Source of the DNA: Nonomuraea thailandensis
GTDB lineage: Bacteria > Actinomycetota > Actinomycetes > Streptosporangiales > Streptosporangiaceae
Assembly (NCBI RefSeq): GCF_024172165.1
Contig: NZ_JAMZEB010000002.1
Coordinates: forward strand, 6,655,501 to 6,719,500
Reading direction: 5' to 3'
DNA: 64,000 bases
Below, in pieces: positions 57,419 through 64,000 of the stretch (position 1 is the first letter of the stretch; each line of letters starts with the position of its first letter). Position numbers and translations under genes: made by a program. The notes beneath the pieces are model-generated. The model made no database searches. It was not told the origin of the DNA and saw nothing but the letters and a program-made list of their open reading frames with translations.

Positions 57419-58987
57419 CTAAACGCGTTTCCAGCGGAAGGAGGGCACGGCATCGCCACAAGGCGCATAGCTCACCGGGAAGGTCGTGTCTTCACGTTGA
57501 AGGGTGAGAGTGATTTCCTCTCCTGCACTCTTGGCGACCTGAGATCCGGCGGGCGCCTCAAGTATCACGTCGCCCTCCCGGATGCCCGCCTCTTCCGCGG
57601 CTGAACCGGGGATCAACCCGGTGACCGTGCGGGTTTCGAGGCTGGACAGGTCGAAGCCCAGTTCGGTGACGTACTCCTGGGTCTGTTCACGGGTGAAGCG
57701 CGGGCCGAGCGCGTCCGGGGCCGGGATCATCCACCGGCCGGCTTCCATGGCGGCGAAGTCGTCACGACCGGTCTCTCCCAACTCTGCCGCCACCAGGTCC
57801 AGCCACTCGGGAACGCCCACCTTCTCCCCGTCGCGCTGCCGGTCGAGGACCGCGAGGACCAGGTCGTCGAGCGAGCGGCCGCCACCGCTGGCGGAACTGA
57901 TCTTGGCGTTGAGGTCGATGAGGTAGAACAGGCCGCGACCGTACGGCACGCGCTGAGCGCGCTGGTCCTTCCAGAACAGCTCGCCCGCCTCGGCGTTGGT
58001 GAGGGTCTGCAGGGGGTTGGCGTAGTAGGCGCGGGCCCGCTCGTTGATCAGCTTGAGGAAGGCGTCGTCGTCGATGAGCCCGGCGCGGTGGGACAGGACG
58101 ATGGAGTAGTACTCGGCGGTGCCCTCGGTGTACCAGGCGGTTGCGGCGTGCTCGCCGTCCAGGCGTGGCCAGTTGTGCGCGGTTTCGTGGGCGAGCAGGT
58201 CGGCGAGGTCGTCGGGGGCGGGGGTCTGTGCGGCGCTCCAGCCGAACATGAACGAGCGCGGCAGCGCGGTGCCGCCGTTGCCGGGATAGGGGTGCTTGCG
58301 GATGAAGACGCGGTGCCCGGGCTCGGGTTCGCGGAAGAAGTCGCACATCGCGCGGTAGATGCGCTCGATGCGGGTGGCCACGGCGAGCACGTCGAAGGCC
58401 GGCTCGGTGAGCCAGTACATGGCGAACGGCCCCGTCGACTCGGCCGGATGCCTGTGCATCGGGCCGGCCATGTAGTAGCAGTACGCGAGGGTTTCGGCCG
58501 TGCCGGTGAGTTCGAGGTCGCCTTCGCCATGGCTGGTCACGCCAGGCCGGTCAGTCCAGCGCAGGGTGATGGCGTAGTCGTGGGTGGTGTCGGGCAGAGC
58601 GAGAAAGGTGACACCTGCCCCGCTGACGCCGCCGCTCTCGGCGCGCAGGTCGAACAGGGGGCCGTTTCTGGTGGCGGCGTCCACGACGCGTACGGGCGCG
58701 AAGTAGGAGACGGTGACGTCGCCGACGGTGTCGCGGGTGGCGCACCAGCGGCGGTAGGTGAACGACGGTGTGGCGGGTTCGTCCTCCTCGTGCAGGGGCA
58801 GGTCGCCGAGGTCGTCGACAACGTGGAGGTCGGTCGTGCGCAGCGGTGCGCCGGGGATGCCGGCGATGACGATCGGCAGGCGGCAGACGGCCTGGCCCGC
58901 CGGGATCGACGGTGCCTGCAGGACGTACTCGACGCCGATGCCCGTGGCGTCGGGTGACAAGGTGAGGGAGAGGGTGGGGAGAGTCAC
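57419..58987 (-). CDS. M61-like (glycyl) aminopeptidase with PDZ domain
   Basis: 522 residues. An N-terminal beta domain (residues ~1-165) precedes a thermolysin-like zinc site, LLAHETAHNW (His267, Glu268, His271), with Glu288 in WYTEGTAEYY as third ligand. A C-terminal PDZ domain (LIPGSAAEEAGIREGDVIL, ~450-470) completes the M61 architecture. No signal peptide is visible, so it should be cytosolic. The ATG overlaps the previous stop by four bases. It is the last gene of the hydrolase operon. Confidence 0.82.
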   Translation of the reverse strand: MTLPTLSLTLSPDATGIGVEYVLQAPSIPAGQAVCRLPIVIAGIPGAPLRTTDLHVVDDLGDLPLHEEDEPATPSFTYRRWCATRDTVGDVTVSYFAPVRVVDAATRNGPLFDLRAESGGVSGAGVTFLALPDTTHDYAITLRWTDRPGVTSHGEGDLELTGTAETLAYCYYMAGPMHRHPAESTGPFAMYWLTEPAFDVLAVATRIERIYRAMCDFFREPEPGHRVFIRKHPYPGNGGTALPRSFMFGWSAAQTPAPDDLADLLAHETAHNWPRLDGEHAATAWYTEGTAEYYSIVLSHRAGLIDDDAFLKLINERARAYYANPLQTLTNAEAGELFWKDQRAQRVPYGRGLFYLIDLNAKISSASGGGRSLDDLVLAVLDRQRDGEKVGVPEWLDLVAAELGETGRDDFAAMEAGRWMIPAPDALGPRFTREQTQEYVTELGFDLSSLETRTVTGLIPGSAAEEAGIREGDVILEAPAGSQVAKSAGEEITLTLQREDTTFPVSYAPCGDAVPSFRWKRV

Positions 58988-60378
58988 GCTGCCTGCCCTT
59001 GGGACGTGGTACGGATGAGAACGCGCAGAGCCGAGGCCGCGGTCGCCAGGGTGTCCTCGTCGTCCAGCGAGTGGCCGGCCACGAGCGGCAGGACCTCGGT
59101 GCGCGACGCCGGGACCCCGGCGTGCCGGATGGCGAAGAGGCTTGCCGCCAGTGGAGTGGCCAGGTCGAAATAGCCACCGAGCACGAGTGTGCGGACCTGC
59201 GGACGTTCACGCATCAATGCGGCGATGTTGGCCGTGGGGTTGCGGTAGAAGTCAGGTTTGGGGTGTTCGCTGCGCCAGTCGAAGGCGAAGTTGAGCTCCA
59301 GGGAGAGGGTGACGTACGGTCCGTCGTCGGTGGCGTCAGCCTCGCGTCTGAGATAGTCGGCGAGGGCGTCGTTGTGGCGGACGTTCGATCGGCCCAGTCC
59401 GAGGGCGGGGTCGTCGGCTGCCGGGGGTCTGTCGTCCTCGGCGGGCGGCGGCATCGGGCCGGTGATCCTGGTGTCGAGCCGTCCGACCAGCAGGTCTCGG
59501 TCGGCGAGCACGGTGCGCAGGAAGTCCTCGCTGCTGACCCGCAGATCTGCCGCGAGGACCTGGTCGGCGGGCAGGCCGGTCAGGTCGGCGATGCGTGCGG
59601 CCAGGGCGGTCCGGTTCTGGTCGTCCAGTACGGAGCCCAGGTGCAGAGCTGTGAGGTAGTCGGATTGTGCGAAGGCCTGGGCCCGCTCGAACACGGTGGC
59701 GGCGTCGGCGGCTTCGGCCGAGGCGCGGCCGTGTGCCCAGGCGGCGACGGCCATGGCCGGCAGCTCGAACACGTGCGGCAGGTCGTTGCCGGGCGCGTTC
59801 GTGACGGCTGAGGCGTCCAGCATCGGCGAGATGAACACGAGTCCGGCCACGTTGAGGTCGCCGATGCGGGCGCACAGCGTGGCCAGCCGGTGGCCGCCGT
59901 AGCTCTCGCCCACCAGGTAGACGGGTGAGGTCTGCCGGTCGTGCCGGTCCAGCCACCAGCGGATGAACCGTTCGGTGGCCGTCGCATCGCCGTGGACGGA
60001 CAGGTACGGGGCGGCGCCGCCGTCGCGCAGCACCCGGCTGAAGCCGGTGCCGACCGGGTCGACGAAGACGAGGTCGGTCTCGTCCAGGAGGGAGAAGGGG
60101 TTGGGGGTGATGCTCCGCCCCGAGGCCACGAAGCTGGTTCTGGGGCCGGTGAAACGCCGTGGGCCGAACGCCGACATGTGCAGCGGTGACGACGATGCTC
60201 CTGGGCCGCCGTTGAACAGGAACATCACCGGACGATGTGCGGCTTCGCCATCGGTGGCGACATAGCCGGTCCCGGAGATGGACGCGTCGGGTTCGCCGTC
60301 GGCTTCGGTCAGCGTGAGCGACTCCCACCGTGCCTCGTACTCGACGCACCGGTCTTCGATGGTCATGGTATGCCTCAT
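58984..60378 (-). CDS. S10-like serine carboxypeptidase (cytosolic) 1
   Basis: 464 residues of the alpha/beta-hydrolase S10 family. FLFNGGPGASSSPLHM (oxyanion region, ~54-68), GESYGG with Ser159, GGYFDLATP with Asp405 and VAGHSLDDED with His436 give the full catalytic triad. No signal peptide or disulfide pattern is seen, unlike eukaryotic secreted S10 enzymes. GGAGG lies six bases before the ATG at 60378. Both ends overlap neighbours by four bases. Confidence 0.82.
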   Translation of the reverse strand: MRHTMTIEDRCVEYEARWESLTLTEADGEPDASISGTGYVATDGEAAHRPVMFLFNGGPGASSSPLHMSAFGPRRFTGPRTSFVASGRSITPNPFSLLDETDLVFVDPVGTGFSRVLRDGGAAPYLSVHGDATATERFIRWWLDRHDRQTSPVYLVGESYGGHRLATLCARIGDLNVAGLVFISPMLDASAVTNAPGNDLPHVFELPAMAVAAWAHGRASAEAADAATVFERAQAFAQSDYLTALHLGSVLDDQNRTALAARIADLTGLPADQVLAADLRVSSEDFLRTVLADRDLLVGRLDTRITGPMPPPAEDDRPPAADDPALGLGRSNVRHNDALADYLRREADATDDGPYVTLSLELNFAFDWRSEHPKPDFYRNPTANIAALMRERPQVRTLVLGGYFDLATPLAASLFAIRHAGVPASRTEVLPLVAGHSLDDEDTLATAASALRVLIRTTSQGQAA

Positions 60379-61709
60379 GCCTGCCCTCCGATGAAGGCGC
60401 GCAGGTCGGCGGCAAGCCGGCGGAGGGTGGATTCGACGGAGTACATGAGGTGGCCGCCTTCGTACCGGTGCAGGCGTACGCGCTCCGGGGGCCAGCCGCA
60501 TTGGGCGGCGGCGTGCTCGGCGGCGCCGATCGTGGTGGACAGGTCGTACATGCCGGTGCCGACGAACACCCGCAGTCCGGGCAGCAGGGTCATGGCCTCG
60601 GTGAGCGCGTGGCCGTAGGGCCAGTCGGCGAAGGGTGAGGTGCTCGGTCCCCAGCGCCACTGTTCGAGGTCGCCGCCCGTCCTGCGGTACTCCTCGCCGA
60701 GGTCGGTCTTGAGGAAGTCGCGCAGGTGCGGCTCGATGGCGGCGTCGATCGCCTGGGGGACGGTGTCGGTGCCGCTTGCGCGGGGGCCGACCATGCGGGC
60801 TTCGATGGAGCCCGGGGACGGGGAGCCTGCGGGTGGGCCGGCGTAGCGGCCGTCGTGCATCGCCAGCACCAGGCCGTCCTCGCGGAGCAGTTCGGCACGG
60901 AACTCGTGCTTGGTCAGGCGCAGGTTGCGCTCGATCCAGACCGCGGCGGGGACGCCGGTGAGCCGGGCGAGGCGGTGGGCCAGGCGGTCGCGGTCCTGCG
61001 CGGGCAGGGCGGGACCGCGCAGCAGAGCAGTGACGTAGTCGGTGGCGGCGAACGCGAAGACCTCGTCCACGGCCTGCTCCAGCGGCCCTTCGACCTTGCC
61101 GTGGTAGTGCGCGACGGCGGTGAGGGTGGGCAGCGAGGAGACGTAGCTGAGGATGTTGGCGGTGCGGCCGGCGGTTTCGATGATGTTGGTGGCCTGGCCG
61201 AGCAGCGACACGCCGTCCACCCGTACGCCCGCCTCGGCCAGCTCGCGGGCGGCGAGTGCGACGCGGATGGTGCCGTAGCTCTCGCCGAGCAGGTGGACGG
61301 GGGCGTTGGCGCGGTCGTGGTCGTGCAGCCACTGCCGCACCCAGGTGACCATACGATCGACGTCCTCGTCCACGCCGGCCAGTTCGGTGTCGCCCCGGCT
61401 GTAGCCGGTTCCGGGCGGGTCGTAGAAGACCAGGTCGGCGGCGTCGAGGAGGCAGTGCTCGTTGCCCACGACGCCGGTCGTGGGGGCGTGGATGTCGTAG
61501 GGGAAGGCGACCCGGCGCGGGCCGAAGGCGCCCATGTGCAGGAACGCCGACGGCACGATCGGGCCGCCGTTGCACAGGAACAGGACGGGCCGATCCGGCC
61601 CTTCGGCGAGGTAGTCGAACGAGACGATGCGGGCGCCGGGGATGGTGGTCTGCCGCGCTTGCGCGGTGTAGGTCATCGTCCGGCCGCCGAACACGCCGGT
61701 GTGCGTCAT
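60375..61709 (-). CDS. S10-like serine carboxypeptidase-family protein 2
   Basis: 444 residues, a paralogue of the downstream gene. The oxyanion motif is altered to LCNGGPIVPSAFLHMG (the canonical GGPGxSS is lost); the nucleophile is Ser144 in LGESYGTIRV. VGTGMYDLSTT and YEGGHLMY supply likely Asp and His. The changed oxyanion loop suggests different specificity or an acyl-transfer role. GGAG lies seven bases before the ATG. Confidence 0.78.
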   Translation of the reverse strand: MTHTGVFGGRTMTYTAQARQTTIPGARIVSFDYLAEGPDRPVLFLCNGGPIVPSAFLHMGAFGPRRVAFPYDIHAPTTGVVGNEHCLLDAADLVFYDPPGTGYSRGDTELAGVDEDVDRMVTWVRQWLHDHDRANAPVHLLGESYGTIRVALAARELAEAGVRVDGVSLLGQATNIIETAGRTANILSYVSSLPTLTAVAHYHGKVEGPLEQAVDEVFAFAATDYVTALLRGPALPAQDRDRLAHRLARLTGVPAAVWIERNLRLTKHEFRAELLREDGLVLAMHDGRYAGPPAGSPSPGSIEARMVGPRASGTDTVPQAIDAAIEPHLRDFLKTDLGEEYRRTGGDLEQWRWGPSTSPFADWPYGHALTEAMTLLPGLRVFVGTGMYDLSTTIGAAEHAAAQCGWPPERVRLHRYEGGHLMYSVESTLRRLAADLRAFIGGQA

Positions 61710-63625
61710 GTGGAAGCTCCGTTCACCTGGGGCGGCGTCGAGAACGGGGTGATCGACAGCTCGCGGTACAGCTCCGCGGGGAAGTAGACGTCGCCACTCT
61801 TGACCGTCATGCGGACCCGGCGGATGGCGGTGATGTCGCGGGTGGGGTCGCCGTCCACCAGGACGAGGTCCGCTCGCTTGCCGCGCGTCACGCTGCCGCT
61901 GAGGTGCTCGCGGCCGAGGTGGCGGGCGCAGTCGAGGGTGGCGATGCGTAGGACCTCGGCGGGAGGGATGCCGGCCGCGGCGTACAGCTCCAGCTCGCGG
62001 TGCAGGGTGAAGCCGCTGCCGTCGTCGGTGCCCGGCCACAGCGGGACGCCTTCGGCGTGCAGCAGCGCCATCGTCTCCAGCAGTTTGGGGAAGGCCGCCT
62101 CGTGGTCGGCCAGGTCGCCGGGGACGAAGGTGCGCCTGCGGTAGCGCTGGTAGCCGATCGGCAGGTGGTCGAGGTAGGGCCGGTCGCCCTCCTGCACCTG
62201 GCCGGCGCGGCTGAGCATGAGCCGTTCGAGGATGACGGTCGTCGTGTCGAGCCCGATGCCGCGCTCGCGCATCAGAGCGAGGGTGCGGCGGACCTGCGGA
62301 GAGGAGAGGTCCAGGTCCTTGGCGCGGGTCATCGCGGTGAGGCGCAGCGGTGTCCTGGTGTCCTCGCCGGGGTCGAGCAGCCAGCCGAGCATGAGCTGGT
62401 TGATGTGGGTGACCTCGTCGTACCCGGCCTCGATCATCTCGTCGGGGGTGGCGAAGGCCGGGACGTGCCCGGTCACGCGCAGGCCGAGCCGGTGCGCCTC
62501 GGCGGCCAGAGGGGTGACCCAGGCCGGGTCCACCGAGTTGTAGATCTTGATCTGGTGGTAGCCGCGCTCGGCATACCAGCGCACCGCCTTCAGCGCCTCG
62601 TCAAGGTCTTCGGCGATGACGCCGAGCCGGGCCGAGTACGGGCTGCGCCCCTTGATGAGGCCCGAGGCGACGACGGACGGCCCGGGCAGCTCGCCGGAGT
62701 CGATCCGCGAGGTCAGACCGAGCAGCATGGCGTTGTCGTTGCCCATGTCGCGGGTGGTGGTGACGCCGGCGGCCAGGTAGAACAGGCCGCTGGCCGGGGA
62801 GTTGTGGGCGTGCATGTCGTGCAGCCCGGCGAGCAGGGTGCCGTCCTTGCCGTCGATCTCGATCCCCTCGCCGGGGGCGTCCGGTTCGACGGCGGTGATC
62901 AGGCCGCGGAAGAACACGACTGATCGCCGATCGGTGAGCTGGAGGGTGGCGGGGTCGAAGACGCGTACGTCCCGGATCCGGACGGGCTCGTCGAAGGTGT
63001 GGCGGACGCGGCCGCCCACCCGCGCCAGGTGTTCGATGGACAACTTCGTGTCCAGCGCCGCCAGCTCGCCACCGAGCGCGGTCAGATCTTCCCGGACCAC
63101 GATGTCGCGGAGCATGAGGTTGCCGCCCAGTCTGGCGACCAGGCGCCGCTCGCTGTCCAGCAGCACGAACTCGGGCAACAGGCCGACCCCGCCGAGCACG
63201 TACGCGTCCAGCGTGAGCCCGGCCAGCTGCACCTGCCGCAGGAACTCGACGGTCAGCCGGCCGCCGGGCAGCGCGTCCACGGCGCCGCCGCGGGCCAGGG
63301 CCGCTCCGGCGTAGATGCCGGAGGCGTACGGGCTGGTGTCGTTGGCGACGTACAGCCGGCCGGGGGCGGACTGCCCCGAGTCGGCCTGGCTCTCCCAGCG
63401 GCCGTCGTGGTACCTCTCCCGTACCGCGCCGCCCATGAGCGAGGTGCCGTCGATCTCCCAGAGGGCGGGCACACCATCCTGGTTCAGCCGGATCCGCTCG
63501 CGGAGCTTGGCGCCGCGGCCGTTGTTGTCGACCGCGTAGTCGACCAGCAGTTCCCCGTCCGCGTGCTCGACGGCAATGCGGCCGGTCACCTCGCCGCTCG
63601 CGAGAACGGCGAAACGCTCAGTCAT
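61706..63625 (-). CDS. amidohydrolase (imidazolonepropionase-like) with extra N-terminal domain
   Basis: 639 residues. About 210 N-terminal residues form a beta-rich domain of unknown role. The metal-dependent amidohydrolase barrel follows: LHDMHAHNSPAS (HxH), YHQIKIYNSV (bridging Lys), VTGHVPAF, VTHINQLM (two His) and WPGTDDGSG (Asp). The C-terminal composite domain has GSVTRGKRADLVLVDGDP. It probably opens a cyclic amide or cleaves an acyl-amino acid. The stop overlaps the next start by four bases; the start overlaps the RidA gene by eight. Confidence 0.85.
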   Translation of the reverse strand: MTERFAVLASGEVTGRIAVEHADGELLVDYAVDNNGRGAKLRERIRLNQDGVPALWEIDGTSLMGGAVRERYHDGRWESQADSGQSAPGRLYVANDTSPYASGIYAGAALARGGAVDALPGGRLTVEFLRQVQLAGLTLDAYVLGGVGLLPEFVLLDSERRLVARLGGNLMLRDIVVREDLTALGGELAALDTKLSIEHLARVGGRVRHTFDEPVRIRDVRVFDPATLQLTDRRSVVFFRGLITAVEPDAPGEGIEIDGKDGTLLAGLHDMHAHNSPASGLFYLAAGVTTTRDMGNDNAMLLGLTSRIDSGELPGPSVVASGLIKGRSPYSARLGVIAEDLDEALKAVRWYAERGYHQIKIYNSVDPAWVTPLAAEAHRLGLRVTGHVPAFATPDEMIEAGYDEVTHINQLMLGWLLDPGEDTRTPLRLTAMTRAKDLDLSSPQVRRTLALMRERGIGLDTTTVILERLMLSRAGQVQEGDRPYLDHLPIGYQRYRRRTFVPGDLADHEAAFPKLLETMALLHAEGVPLWPGTDDGSGFTLHRELELYAAAGIPPAEVLRIATLDCARHLGREHLSGSVTRGKRADLVLVDGDPTRDITAIRRVRMTVKSGDVYFPAELYRELSITPFSTPPQVNGAST

Positions 63626-64000
63626 CCTTGCCGCGCCAGGCCACGCAGGTGATCTCGATGTTCGACTGGGCGGGCATGTCCTGCACCACCACGGCGGCCC
63701 GGGCGGGCGGCTCCTGGCCGAAGTAGCCGCTGTAGATCTCGTTCAGCAGCGGCCAGTGCGCGATGTCGCGCAGGTAGCAGGTGGCCGAGACGACGTCCTG
63801 CAACCGGAATCCGGCCTGCGTGATCGTGCTCTCCAGGTTCTTCATCGTCTGCCGGATCTCGGCCTCGATGCCGCCCTCGACGATCTGGGCCGTCCCCGGG
63901 ATGAACCCGCCGGTCCCGGCCACGTAGCAGGTGTCGCCGGCGACGACCGCCGACGAGTAAGGGCCGAGGGCGGACCCGGTGTTGACGACCTTCTTCGGCA
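63618..64000 (-). CDS. RidA/YjgF family protein (partial at window edge)
   Basis: 127 codons are visible (a likely ATG begins one base beyond the window). Family motifs are GSALGPYSSAVVAGDTCYVAG, GGIEAEIRQTMKNLESTI, ATCYLRDIAHW and RAAVVVQDMPAQSNIEIT. The RidA fold hydrolyses reactive enamine/imine intermediates; the conserved Arg in PPARAAV is present. As first gene of this operon it suggests that a downstream reaction produces an imine. Confidence 0.85.
   Translation of the reverse strand, partial: PKKVVNTGSALGPYSSAVVAGDTCYVAGTGGFIPGTAQIVEGGIEAEIRQTMKNLESTITQAGFRLQDVVSATCYLRDIAHWPLLNEIYSGYFGQEPPARAAVVVQDMPAQSNIEITCVAWRGKDD

Overview
This is high-GC, densely packed DNA with GTG starts, four-base gene overlaps, SARP, LysR and HxlR regulators, probable F420-type enzymes and apparently leaderless genes. 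It is typical of a filamentous actinomycete. The gene content most resembles Streptosporangiaceae such as Nonomuraea, but the genus is an inference.

Left, chromosomal-looking part (1-28.5 kb). The window opens inside a siderophore-binding-protein gene that diverges from a FecCD-type permease pair and its ATPase; two iron boxes lie between them. After that come TetR/flavoprotein, an M20 deacylase, an EEP-family hydrolase, DUF1349, a GroES-like protein, a secreted beta-propeller, a PGPGW membrane protein, a phosphotriesterase-like protein with eroded metal ligands, a PPOX enzyme behind a MerR-type promoter, a two-component pair with a collagen-like extension, a stand-alone SecY, a small P-loop kinase, TetR with a UvrA-like ABC protein, a DUF1445 protein, a sodium:solute symporter, HxlR with a quinone-reductase-like enzyme, a MoxR/VWA operon, LysR and a secreted S1 protease.

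Middle, accessory part (28.5-57.4 kb). It begins at a tRNA(CAT) followed by a tyrosine integrase and is a patchwork of insertion sequences, gene fragments and intact cargo. It holds a wreck of type I-E CRISPR genes (3' part of cas6e and pieces of cas1e), a frameshift-type IS5 element, two near-identical rve-type IS copies 21 kb apart, a NucA/NucB-type nuclease gene cut by one of them, and a YtrA-regulated ABC transporter operon. There is also a locus with two NLR-like STAND ATPase/TPR genes plus a small two-helix membrane protein gene. All three proteins share a Gly/Gln-rich motif (GQG-VYQA-GDQTI), placed C-terminally in the membrane protein and N-terminally in the ATPases. This is the layout expected of amyloid-type NLR/effector signalling. 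Further right is a compact candidate RiPP cluster: a 21-residue peptide gene with a near-perfect Shine-Dalgarno sequence lies between a ThiF/MccB-like E1 enzyme and a PqqD-M50-like membrane protease, with a divergent AfsR-type SARP regulator.

Right part (57.4-64 kb). One translationally coupled minus-strand operon encodes RidA, an amidohydrolase, two S10-like serine carboxypeptidases without signal peptides and an M61-like aminopeptidase with a PDZ domain. It looks like a cytosolic peptide or amide breakdown pathway.

All functional names come from reading motifs by eye. No database search was possible.
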